In this document: positions 24,103-34,479 of the stretch, piece after piece
Position numbering within the stretch: position 1 is the stretch's first letter
Layout of the letters: every line of letters starts with the position of its first letter
Origin: Lophium mytilinum
Lineage: Eukaryota > Ascomycota > Dothideomycetes > Mytilinidiales > Mytilinidiaceae
Direction of reading: 5' to 3'
Assembly: GCA_010093605.1 (NCBI GenBank)
Contig: MU004201.1
Coordinates: 276,834-340,833, forward strand
DNA length: 64,000 bases
Made by a program: the position numbers and the translations under genes
Notes under the pieces: generated by a model
Databases searched by the model: none
Seen by the model: the letters and a program-made list of their open reading frames with translations, nothing else
Told to the model about the DNA's origin: nothing

Positions 24103-24323
24103 TATCACGGTGCAATACGGGATCGTGATAGAAAACTAGATAGTATTGAGTATACAACGAAGTAGCTATAAGGAGAGAGAGTAGGGCGCGGAGCGCCGGC
24201 CGAGAGGTAGGCGAGGCTGGCGCTAAGCGAGGTCAGGTGACGGTGGCACGTGATAGAGGCCACGTGACACCGTTGCCTGTGACAGGAACGTATCGCGATA
24301 AGGGTCGCGTTACGGCCATAACA
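24103..24323 (-). repeat. Element C1 3' LTR (221 bp)
   Basis: On the minus strand it starts TGTTATGGCC and ends CACCGTGATA. It matches 32096-32316 except for about three transitions. Two CACGTG palindromes (24247-24252 and 24261-24266) lie 8 bp apart, and a run of GAGAGAGAG follows in the opposite orientation. Confidence 0.95.
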
Positions 24324-24336
24324 CTACCCCCCTCCG
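24324..24336 (-). promoter_or_regulatory. Element C1 polypurine tract
   Basis: On the minus strand GGAGGGGGGTAG directly precedes the 3' LTR. It is the plus-strand primer of reverse transcription. The C2 copy has the equivalent tract at 58009-58022. Confidence 0.85.
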
Positions 24337-24659
24337 AAAGAAAGCTATATACGTGCAGCCTTCCTATTTTAGTGTATATACTTGCCATAGGTTCTTCCAG
24401 TCTTGCAAAGGGTTATCGTTCTTCCGGATCGTTGTGGGCGCTTACCGAGCCTTAGATGTGAGGTCAGCAATACAGTTGATCTTACGTGCGTTACCAAGCT
24501 TCATCGCGCAGTCCACGCGGTGCGGCGTCGTCCGATTTGTACAAATCGGCAATAGCTCAGCCGGCCGGTGCTGGTTGAGTTGGCAAGGCAGGGGACGGGC
24601 GTCATCCGTAGAGCGTTGTCATGATTAGGGCGAGTAGTGGCTCCTAATGTTTAGGCTTC

Positions 24660-24890
24660 CGGAAGGACTTATAAGGTCCTTTTGCTTTTGGGTAGGCGTG
24701 GTGATAGTCCATAACAATATCACGGCAGTCAGTGACACTGGTGTAGGATTCCTATTGAGGATTGGCGTTCCACTTGGGGTGACCGGTGTAAAGGATCTTA
24801 TACTGAAGCAGGCCTTTTTAGTTTATAGCTGGGTCGAGCATGGCCTTGTTGATACGTAAGTCAACAATTTCGTCGACGTCCCATTGCTTG
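24660..24890 (-). pseudogene. Element C1 chromodomain at the pol C-terminus
   Basis: The minus strand reads WDVDEIVDLRINK, then LLQYKILYTGHPKWN, then a TAG at the site of an expected aromatic/Gln codon, and TSVTDCRDIVMDYH. This fits the three-strand plus helix pattern of chromodomains at the end of chromoviral integrases, which direct integration to histone-marked heterochromatin. C2 preserves the same region at about 57430-57680. Confidence 0.65.
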
Positions 24891-26332
24891 TAGCCATCTT
24901 TATCTATTTTGACGGGTCTAGGTTCTTCCTGGATCTGGCCTTCCAACGGCTCGTGCGTGATGCGATGAAGTAGCTATGGGTGGAAGGCGTTAAATACTCC
25001 CTTTATAGTACGTAGGAGAGACAGCTTATAGGCGGCGTTGTTGATAACCCTGGTGACTTTAAATGGACCGAGCTGTTTATGATCGAGTGACTTGTTCGGT
25101 CGTTGGGTCTTGATATTGCGTGCGTCCAACATGACTTGGTTACCGACTTTGAACTCTGTAGCTGGTTTTCGCTTGCGGTTGGCGAACTCTTCCTGTCTGG
25201 CTTGTACCCAAATCAATTTGTTACGGAGGAAGAGGCGGAGGTCGTTTAATCGCTCGGCGAGCGCATCGGCTTTCTCTCTGAGGGGCTTCTGTGGTCCTTT
25301 AGCTACGGAGTCGTTGGCTGGTTCAAGACCGGAGCGCGGATTGTACCCTTTTGTTGCAACGAAAGGAGAGACGCCGGTGGTTGTCTTGTCTAAATTCGCT
25401 TCGAATTCGGCAATAGGCAGGAGGTCGGCCCAGTTGTCTTGCTTATAATTGACATACGCGCGTAAATACTGTTTAAGGGCCATGTTGGCGATTTCCGTTT
25501 GTCCATCTATTTTAGGATGAAAAGCAGTGGAGAGCTTTGGCTTTGTTCCAACTCAAGCGCATAGCCGCTTCCAGAAGTGGGAGACGAATTGAGGGCCTTG
25601 ATCCGAAACGATTAAGTACGGGTATCCTTCTTCTCGCCATATCCATTTGATAAACGCCTGGGCGATGTCCTCAGCCTCCATGGAGTCCATGGCGATGAAC
25701 TTCCTCTTTTTCGAGAATTGGTTAACTACAACCATGATGTGTTTAAGCTTGCGACCCCATTGTTCGCAGATTGGCAGAGGAGTGATGAAGTCGACTGAAA
25801 TATAGTGCCAGTATCGGTCTGGAATAGGCAGAGGGCGGAGTAGTCCTTGCTTGCCTTCACGGGAGTATTTTGATCTCTTGCAAGCGAGACAGGCGCCGAC
25901 ATATTGGTCTATATAAGAGGTTATCTGTGGCTAGTAATAGTACTTACAGAGCCGTGCATAGGTTAATGTTGTCCCGGCGTGTCCAGCGGGCTTCGGCTCG
26001 TGCATGGATCGGATGATATGAGTGCGCAGTTGCTTGATATCCGGAACGTAGAGCCGCTTACGGATGTAGAGGAGGTTGTCAACGACTTCGCAATCGCCTA
26101 GTTCTATTCGCAAGTGATGATCTCGACAGAATTGCGCAGGCAGTCGTTGTTGGTTGCGGCGCTTGGCGTATTTGACAGCTTGTACAACAGGGTCGCTTTT
26201 GGAGTGCTTTTGGATCCTTTGAAGAATTTGATCACCCGTGAGGACTGCTTTAGATGAATCATTTAGCTCATTATCTGCAGGCAGTTTCTCGACAGTGGAA
26301 TTATATAGCTCATCCGCTGGGGGTGTCTTATC

Positions 26333-26425
26333 CTTCTTGGGGCGTCCTCGTGGGCGAGCTGGACCAGAGTCATTTATCTCGTCTGGTGTAGCTGCCGTTC
26401 GGGGCGTTTTCCTAGGGCGTCCTCT
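26333..26425 (-). other. Two AT-hook motifs in the RNase H to integrase linker of C1
   Basis: RGRPRK (26408-26425) and RGRPKK (26333-26350) sit 19 codons apart in a Pro/Asp/Asn-rich linker with repeated NDSG-like motifs. AT-hooks bind the minor groove of AT-rich DNA. Both are retained in C2 as RGRPKK (56222-56239) and QGRPKK (56312-56329), so they belong to the family. Confidence 0.75.
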
Positions 26426-29090
26426 TGTGCGAACGCGCGGTCCAGAGTCATTTGGCTCATCTGGAACGGCGGGCGGAGGGCGTATGCGCGTGACTGCTGC
26501 TAGGTGGACGTCGTCGTTGTCCGGGTAATTGAATTCACTGAAGTCGTATATTATCTCGGCCAGTTCGACAGGGGTACATTCGAAGGTGTCGGTTAGGATG
26601 TGCGCGAGCTTGATGGCGTGATGCATTCCTGGTTCGTAATTGGATGGCTTTAGCATGACTTGTTCTTGACATTTGTACCTGTCATCTCCTGGGGCTGGCT
26701 CATTACCTGGTCGTTGAGTTAGCAGGTCGGGTTTCTTATTCTGCTTGCCTGGTTTATAGGTGATCTTAAAATTGAACTCGGCGAGGAACTTGGCCCAGCG
26801 AGCTTGTCGACGATTGAGGCGCTTGGAAGTCATGAACGTTTGAAGGTTCTTGTAATCTGAGATGACGTTAACGGGGCTATTGCACTCCTGTCCTTATCCA
26901 GCGAGTTCCGGTCTCTATTCTTTAAAGGCGAGTACTATGGCGAGGAGCTCTTTGTTGTAGATAGCGTAGTTAATTTATTGTGGTGTTATACGTCTTAACA
27001 TGAAGGCGACTAGGCAAAGCGTTCCGTTGGGCTAGACCTGTAATAGCACGGCTGCAGTTGTATAGTTAGAGGAATCGCATTTAACCCAGGTGTCGTAGTC
27101 GGGGTTCCACAGTGCAAGCCATGGGGCTGCGCGAAAGCATTCCTTAACGTTGCGGAACGCTTTAGCTTCGTCACTGTCGTCTGGCCATGGGAACTTGAAG
27201 CCTTTTTAGACAGCTAATGTAAGCGTTGTTAATGGAGCTGTAAACGCGGAGTAATCAGCGATGAAGTGTCTATAGAAGTTGCAGAACCCAAGGAAAGCTT
27301 AAACGTCTTTGAGGTTTCGTGGCGTTGGCCAGTCTAACACTGTTTGGACCTTTGATGGGTCCATCCGAACGCCGTTAACGCCGACGAGGACACCGAGATA
27401 TTTGACTTCGTCGACGGCGAACTCGCATTTGTGGATATCGAGGAACAGTCCGGCGTCGCGAAGCTTGGTGATAATTGTGAGGACGTGCTCTTTGTGTTCT
27501 TCTAGCGTGTTGCTGTATATTAGGACGTCGTCCATGTATGCAGTGCAGAAGTTGTTAAGGTATTTCCGTAAGGTATCATTAATATAGGCCTGGAAGGAAC
27601 TAGGTGCATTATATAACCCGAACGGAAGTACTATAAATTTAAATAACCCCCAACGGGTGAGGAAGGCCGTCTTGTGCTCGTCGCCTTCCTTAATTCGTAG
27701 TGCGTTGAATGCGCTGATTACATCGAGCTTGGTGTAATACCTGGCTTTAGCTAATAAGGCGAGGGTGTCTTTAACGAGTGGTGGCACGTTGCGGCTCTTG
27801 ACGCTAATTTCGTTAAGGCCGCGGTAATCAATGCAGACTCAAAGTCCTCCTCCTGGTTTCTTGACAACTAGCGTAGGTGCAGCGTATAACAACAAGCTAG
27901 GGCGGATGAATTCTTTAGTGCGCATTTCGTCGACGAAGGCTTTAATAATGGCGGCTTGGTCTCTTAAGAGGCCGTATACCTTGCGAGCAGGTGGTTTAGA
28001 GCCGGGGAGGACGTCAATCGCGTGATCTATTAGCCTATGAGGTGGTAGTTTATTTGCTTCTTAAGGATCCCATGCATTAGCTATGTAATGGAGCCAGTTA
28101 GGAAGTAAAGCTTTAATTTCCTAATTCGTGATAGGAGGGCGGTTCATTTTCTCAAAGAACTTGCGATAGTCAGATGGGTCGATGGCGAAGATATTAGCGG
28201 TGAAAGCGGCTGTTTGTGCATCGTAGAGAACGTTATTAATTTTAGATAGGCCATACAGAGCTGGGTCTGCTTCCGGGGTGGATGTTTGTAGAGGATGAGT
28301 TGTGGGCTGAGGCCGATGGCGTTCGTGATCCTCCATTTGTTGTAGTTTTGTCTAATCGTCATCCTGGAGTTGGACGATATGGTCCTCTTTGCCATCGCGC
28401 TAGAGCTTTTAGCAGGCTGCCATTATGTTCTTTGCCTTGTCTAGTTCCAGGCCGAGTTTTCGATACTTGTTAAAGACTTCTTGAAGTGCGGTATTGTACA
28501 TGCGCTTGCCCACTTAGGCGATGTTACGGTCTTTGCTATCGCTCTATACGCGTCTGCATCTATCTATGTGTAGACAATAATTGTAGCAGAAGTCTTTGTT
28601 AAAATTAAGGGCGTGCTCGCCCTATATAATGCTAGGCTCGTGTTTCTTAAACCATAGTGTGCCTAGAATGACATTGTAGCCTTTAAGGTCGGTGATATAA
28701 CACTATATGTTCTCTGTGTGAGCTCCTAAGGACAGCGTAAGCTGGGCCTTATAGGTCACGAGCTTTATGGGTATGCCGTTGGCTAAGCGTAGGGGAATAG
28801 GAGTGGCCAGCGGAAGTGTTATCAGCTTATTGGTTTTGGCGTACGATCGTGAGACGAAAGCGAAGCAGGAGCAGCCCGTGTCAGTAAGGCAGCGGCTGCT
28901 GGTCGTGCCGATAGGTGTATGAATTCTGCACTTGAAATTCAACTACTTACCGTGAGTGACGTCTTAGGTTAAGTCGGTGGAACAAGCTAATAGCTGGATT
29001 TCGCCGGGCTCTGGGGGCGGCCTTTCCAACTCTTGGATACGGGCCGTAATAGCACTTAGAAAGAATTCTGCATGGCTCTGTCCGTGACTA

Positions 29091-31560
29091 TGGTTAGAGC
29101 CTACGCAAAACCCTCTCCCTCGCTGTTGTTGTTGCTGCTGCTGTCGCTCAGGACGCTGGAAGATGAGACTTCATCGGCGTGAGTGACGATAGCCAGGTCC
29201 TCTCTATCGCTGTTGATAGAGATTAGGTCGTCATCATCCTCGTCGGCGTAGCAGATTGCGGAAAGCTTAAGCTCGAGGCCACTGTCGGCTTTGGATAGGC
29301 GCTCGGTCAGCTTGCGCTTGGATAGAGGGGGGTTCTAAGCGCAAGGGCGCTTGGGGTTATTGGCTTGGTGACCCTTCTTAATGCAGTGGAAACAGTAGCC
29401 TTTAGTGCGCAGGACCGCTGTAACTGCGGGAGGGAGGTGAATAGGGCAGTTGCCCTGATCCTTGTTGTCGTCGCGAGTCGATGACTGTTGTGCGTAGCTC
29501 TGCTTGGGGCGGCGGTCTTGGTAGTTATTCAGTCGGTAATTACTTAAGCGGTTGTTGCGATAGCCATTGCGGAAGCCGGTTGGTTAAGAGGGCTAAGTAG
29601 TTGCGTTACGCTAAGCGTTGTTCTAAAGGAAGGCTTTAGCGCGGAATACCGCAGCGACAAGCGTAGGCCAGTCTGGATAGCTATTGGCGCTGCCGAACAC
29701 TTAGGCACTAAGGTCTGGGCGTAGAAGGCGTTCAAGCCATCCTTTCTTAGACGCGAAGGGCATCTAGTTCTCGTTGTTAATGTTAGTCATCTCTTTAAAA
29801 CGTAGCATGTACATGTCCTATAACTCGCGGCCCTTTATCTTTGCTTTAGGGCTGTAGAGGATATTATCTATATGCGCAGGCTTGTTAAAGATAGTAAAAT
29901 ATAGGTCCATGTACGCAAACATCTGGTCAAGAGTTGTAAAGTTCTTGTTTAGCAAGGGCTTCTCGAACTGGGTGTAGCTGCGGATGGTTGCTTCTGCGTA
30001 ATCGACGCAGTATAACTTAACGTATTCCATCTTGCTCTGCTTATCTGGGTAGGCCAGCCCTTTATGTCGGAAGACAGCGTAGGCATGGCTCTTCTAAGAT
30101 AGGTATCGGTGTTTGTCGCTCTTGCCAGCGAATTCCCAGAGGTTACGGAATTTAGGTTTATGGTCTCCGTGGAGTTGCAGGCGCGCGAGCTGAGTCATGG
30201 CATTATTATCTGTGACAGCGAAGTCGTCGCGATCAGCGTCGTCATCGTTGTTGTCTCCTGAGTTGTAGTTGAGGTCGCCTGCGGCGGCGGCGGCGGCGCG
30301 ACGTAACTGTGCAGGCGCTGATGCTGCTTTTCGGTTTACTTTTAAGTCAGTGTACTGCCGCTTGTATGTAAGGCCAAGTTCTTTAAAGTGATCGCGCTGG
30401 GTTTGTAGTTAATCTGAATCCCATTGTGCTGTGGCGACGTCCTGACGGAGGGCTTTATTTTCCAAGCGTGCCTCGCCTAGCAGGAGGATTTTGGCTTCGT
30501 AAGCTTTCCGTTCAGTCGTGAACTGGCGGTTGTGCTTAGTGTACGCCTTCTCGTTCTCTAATTAAAGACGCGCAATGTCTTTAGTTAGTTGGGTGACTTT
30601 GGCTTACAGGCGTAAGATCTTATCGGGGTCCTGAGCTTGGTTACGAAGGGTAGTTAGCTCGGCGTCTCGGGCTCGGCAATCCTCTTGAAGAGATTCTAGG
30701 TTCTGCTAGAACGTAGCGACTCCATGGTACATGTCTTTATAGTATTTAGGAACTGCGTTACGGAACGCTTTGGCAGAGTCGAGATTAATGTCAACGGCGT
30801 TGGCGACTCCATCGCGGTTGACGTGGAACGTAATTCCTTCGGCTGTTGTGGCGAAGTACGACTTGCGGCGGCTGGAGTTGCGGCGTGCTGGGCCTGGTGT
30901 AGGCGATTCTAGGTTAGGCCGTGATGGCATAGCTGTGGTGGAGGGACTCTGCGCTGATGGGGGTGGGTTGTCTGTGCGTTCCTCAGTGCGCTGGGCTTCC
31001 TAAGTGAATGGAAGGACTAGGCTGGCAGGAACGTTGTCGTTCTGTACGTTAAGGAGGTCGCCTTAAGCGAAGTGGACTACTTTCCGGAGGTCTGTGGCTG
31101 ACTAGAATTGGGTGTTGTCGTCTTCTTCGTTAAGTTCGTCGAGCTCCTGGTCTAGTTGTTCGTTGTCTTCCTCGTCGGAGGTAATACGGAACTCTTCGTC
31201 CTCTAGGTCGAGAGAGCGCTTGCTGCGCTGGAGGATAGTAGTTGGCTGGAGGCGGCTGTAGGCTGCGGCTGCACCTGGTCCAATAGTACCAGCCTTTAGT
31301 GTGTGGAGTTTGTTGCGAGCGGCTAGCTGCTCTAGGGTAGAACTGACACCGTACTGAGATAATTTACCTGCCTTTTTGCGTAAGGCTTTGGCGTGTCGGG
31401 TCTCTCGTGCTTACTAAGAGTTAGAGGCCAGTGTTGACTGGGTGGCTTGGCTGTTAAGGGTAGGGTATAGGTTAGTGTTGCCACTCTTGTCGGCGTGTAC
31501 GCCGCCAGAGGGAGCTTCTAAATGCGCTGCAGCGTGTTTACCGCGACTCGGTGTTGCAGG
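29091..31560 (-). pseudogene. gag: Element C1 gag
   Basis: It is one frame from about 31555 to the TAG at 29101-29103. The N-terminal part is Ser/Thr/Asn-rich and then very acidic (about 31250-31120). A start at MPSRPNLESPT (30930) is possible but the frame is open further up. Then comes a long coiled coil (about 30720-30420) and an Ala run. The capsid core follows (30030-29818, MEYVKLYCVDYAEATI). A zinc knuckle at 29341-29394 reads C-X2-C-X4-H-X8-C, with a longer last spacer than usual; C2 has the same spacing. The C-terminus is Ser/Asp/Asn-rich. Stops are TAG/TAA. Confidence 0.85.
29107..29113 (-). promoter_or_regulatory. Candidate -1 ribosomal frameshift site (GGGTTTT) at the C1 gag-pol overlap
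   Basis: In the gag frame the minus strand reads GAG GGT TTT GCG TAG, so the heptamer G GGT TTT is in the X XXY YYZ phase of eukaryotic -1 slippery sites, two codons before the gag stop. A -1 slip enters the frame that contains protease and the rest of pol. C2 has GGATTTT here (about 53541), so RIP destroyed it in that copy. Confidence 0.65.
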
Positions 31561-32095
31561 CGGTTAATTCTACTTGTGGGGTCTTAAATGAGGAGGGACT
31601 GGTGTTAGGGGGTTGCGCTAGTCAACCATTGCTAGTTAGGTAATGGTGGATAGTGTCCTGGTAGGTGGACGATAGTCCGGGTAGTGGGACGGAGAAAAAG
31701 ATTAATATAGGTAGAAAGGTTGTAGGGCCTTCGTGAGAGCTAGTAAGTAGACGTAGCTGGTGCGCTCCTTGGCGGCCTTTCTTGGCGGCGGAGTTGATCA
31801 GTGAATGACTGCGCTTGGTTTGGTTAGTTTGCGCATGCGCGTGCGGGTAGGGGCGCAACAGCAAGCAGGTTTATAGGGCCTGCGCGTTGGTTTGTATGCA
31901 CAACGGGGTGTAGCGTCCTTGCTATGAGGTTGTAGGGCCTCCTGAGGTTGTAGGGTCTCCTTCCGTTTCGGTTCCTTGTTAATGAAGGTCACGGGAATCA
32001 AATTTTAGTAGCTGTAGGGGCGCCGGTATGTATGTATATAGGTAGAGAAAGAGTGCTTCCGATGTCTTCTGGAAGCTAGGAGGGTAGCTACTTTA
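31561..32095 (-). other. Element C1 5' leader between LTR and gag
   Basis: About 530 bp of untranslated leader, matching 50525-51080 in C2. The short open frames here (31622-31864, 31798-32001) differ between copies and show no domain. The primer-binding site should lie next to 32095, but I could not identify the tRNA. Confidence 0.6.
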
Positions 32096-32316
32096 TATCA
32101 CGGTGCAATACGGGATCGTGATAGAAAACTAGATAGTATTAAGTATACAACGAAGTAGCTATAAGGAGAGAGAGTAGGGCGCGGAGCGCCGGCCGAGAGG
32201 TAGGCGAGGCTGGCGCTAAGCGAGGTTAGGTGACGGTGGCACGTGATAGAGGCCACGTGACACCGTTGCCTGTGACAGGAACGTATCGCGATAAGGGTCG
32301 CGTTACGGCCATGACA
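32096..32316 (-). repeat. Element C1 5' LTR (221 bp)
   Basis: On the minus strand it runs from TGTCATGGCCGTAACG to CACCGTGATA. TGTCA at the start and TGATA (expected TGACA) at the end form the terminal inverted repeat. Two CACGTG boxes are present as in the other LTR. Confidence 0.95.
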
Positions 32317-32321
32317 CTAAC
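32317..32321 (+). repeat. Target-site duplication of C1, right copy (CTAAC)
   Basis: Exact repeat of 24098-24102. Element D gag continues directly after it. Confidence 0.95.
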
Positions 32322-34300
32322 ATTATTAAAGCTAAAGAGGATCGGGACTAGGCCTTTAATAACCGCGATAATGCTATCTAAGATAGAGATAACGCTATCT
32401 ACGCTAGAAACCTTAAGAATAAAATTATATATAAACACGTCGCTAATATAGCAGCGTTTACCGCCTAGATAGATACTATTAACGCAATAGCTACTAACTA
32501 TATTACTAAGCTTAAAGCCTATAGCAAAGCTTTAGCTAAGCGTATTACTAAGCTTAAAGCCTATATTAAGAACGTTAAAAAAGCTCTTACTACTACTAAA
32601 GTCTATATTAACAGCCTCTAGAATACTACTATCTACAGTTCTACTATCCGCGGCCCTATAGCCCGTACTAATAGCCTACCCCCTAATAAGATTACTACGC
32701 AACTCGCCGCTACTATAAGCTATTAATGTAAGCTTATAGCCTATATTATAGCTAAAGAAGGCGCTAAGCTAGAACTACGCCCTTCTATTCTACCGGGCCG
32801 TAATTATTTACGCGGCCGCGACCGCCAGCAACGCGAACCCTCGCCACCCCGCCGCCCTAATAAACAGGACCATGTGCGCTCCACCGGGGGCGGCGGCAAA
32901 CCCCCCTCTAATTCCAGCAACAGTAATAATAATAAGGACTCCCGTAACCGCAATCTAATTTACGCCCCTTAACCGCGCACACCGCTTTATATAGGACTAG
33001 ACGGCGCTTTACTACCTCTATATAATATTAATTATAGAACCCGCGCCGATTAAAATAAAGACAAGACTATACCACACCCCCCTAAGTATAATAGCGATAA
33101 GGCTAAGTATATTACCTAGCGCTACTAGGTTCTTAGCAAGTTTAACTACGGTAGCTGCCTCTATTGCTATAATAAAGGCTTCCGCCTTTACTTCCTTAGC
33201 ATATGCCTTACTAGCACCCCCCTTAGTAACTACGTAGCGCGGATAATAGGCTATTAGCCCTTTTACACCCTAGATAAAGCTATTAAGTATCTTAACGTTA
33301 AAAACCTGCTGCACAACCCTAAAGCTCTTACTTCTTAGCAACTTAACTAGTTAATATAGGGCAATAATAACCTTAATATATTCTACGCAAAATACTAAGC
33401 GCTTATAGTATAACTGCTAAAGCAAGAATACTATTAGAATGTTACCGCGCTTAAGGTAAAGATCCGCCCCGGTATTACTAAGCCTGCGGGCGTTCTAGGA
33501 AAATAATACAAGAAAGAATATAAAGTTATTAACGCTTACTGCACCTAGCTCCTTAATTAGGCTTTAGTAGACTATACCCAGCCCCGCCGATAATATAATA
33601 ACTAGCCCGGATAGTATGGCTAGCAGCCTAACTCCTAAACTAATAGCTGCCGCGGTGGCTACCGCGGCAACCGCCTATAGAACCCCCCTAACTAGACCCT
33701 TATAGGTTAGTTTTAAGCCACCTAGAACTAGGTCTCTTAGAATACTTAAAACTAAGGCTACTAGAACAACTAAAGCTAAGGATAAGCCTAGAATATAATA
33801 AATGCGCCTAGCTAGAATTGCTAGATGTCCGCACTACAGACACGTAAAGTCACAAACTTCCCTGTTAGCGTTCCCGCTAATTAGCAGCGCCTAGCTCTAA
33901 GCCGTCTTATAGATAACTAAAAGCGTTAGCTTATAAATAAGAACTGTTACTTCTACTACTAACTTGTTAGCTGTACCTCTACTAACTAGCAGTACTCTAT
34001 AGAGCGTTCTATACTCGCCCTATAAGGCGTTAGCACGTACCCTAATAATATTATAACTCTAGCCCTAGCCCCGTCTATAATATACGCCCTGTCTACTTAC
34101 GCGGCCCTATCTATATACGCTCTATCTACCTACACGCCTACTATGTTTACTCTAGCTCCTACTAAAGTGGGTATTAACACTTCTATCTTATCTAGAGGCG
34201 CCGGAGGACCGTTTATAGGTTACGGCCAACCCTAAAATTAGAGCCAACCCTACTTAGAAAATGCTCGGTCCTAGATTATAGTCGCGATCTAGGGCGTATT
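32322..34300 (+). pseudogene. gag: Element D gag, second part
   Basis: The gag frame resumes with alternating charged helices (RDNAIYARNLKNK, AKRITKLKAYIKN), a clear coiled coil. A basic Arg/Gly-rich and Ser/Asn-rich stretch follows (about 32800-32960). C-L-Y-C at about 33160 may be the first half of a nucleocapsid knuckle; the expected His and last Cys are not recognisable. A Tyr/Asn/Gly-rich segment follows up to about 33680. The rest to 34300 is unassigned. Confidence 0.6.
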
Positions 34301-34479
34301 TTTACTTAAGCAGTCTAATACTATAAAAATAAAGAATCCACACAGTTATAGTTAAGAAGGTTAGTTATTCTAGCTGCCTCTCTTAGTAATAATGTTTAAG
34401 CGGGTTAAACTAATAAAAAGACCCTCTATAGCTTTCTAGTACTAGTAAAGATCTAGCGTTTCTATAAAGAACAACTACT

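Larger units (their letters stand above)
24337..29113 (-). pseudogene. pol: Element C1 pol: protease, RT, RNase H, AT-hook linker, integrase, chromodomain
   Basis: This is one frame throughout, -1 relative to gag. The protease DTG is at 28874-28882. RT is about 28000-27290: the box at 27527-27538 reads YMDD, and 27787-27299 is uninterrupted for 162 codons. RNase H is about 27190-26760. A 300-codon open run (26833-25931) holds the end of RNase H and a Pro-rich linker with two AT-hooks (26408-26425 RGRPRK, 26333-26350 RGRPKK). It also holds the integrase zinc-binding region. The integrase core has Asp at 25790-25792, Asp at 25601-25603 and Glu at 25493-25495, i.e. D-X35-E. The 169-codon run 25483-24974 covers the core end and GPF module. 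A chromodomain follows at about 24890-24660. Stops are TAG/TAA at former Gln and Trp codons. Confidence 0.9.
24103..32316 (-). mobile_element. Element C1: full-length, lightly RIP-mutated Ty3/gypsy element (8214 bp)
   Basis: 221-bp LTRs flank a minus-strand element with gag, protease, RT, RNase H, integrase and chromodomain. The target duplication CTAAC is perfect. The two LTRs differ at about three positions, each a C/T or G/A change in a CA/TG context. That makes C1 the youngest insertion seen here, with light RIP accounting for its divergence. It is inserted in gag of D. Pol frame catalytic residues are intact (DTG, YMDD, D-D-35-E), but dispersed TAG/TAA codons block translation. Confidence 0.95.

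Noticed and set aside
26238-26528. 96-codon plus-strand frame over the AT-hook linker of C1
   Set aside because: Antisense shadow of the 300-codon pol run on the minus strand.
28282-28473. Plus-strand frames in C1 (27309-27587, 27831-28025, 28282-28473)
   Set aside because: All are antisense to RT or the protease-RT spacer of C1.
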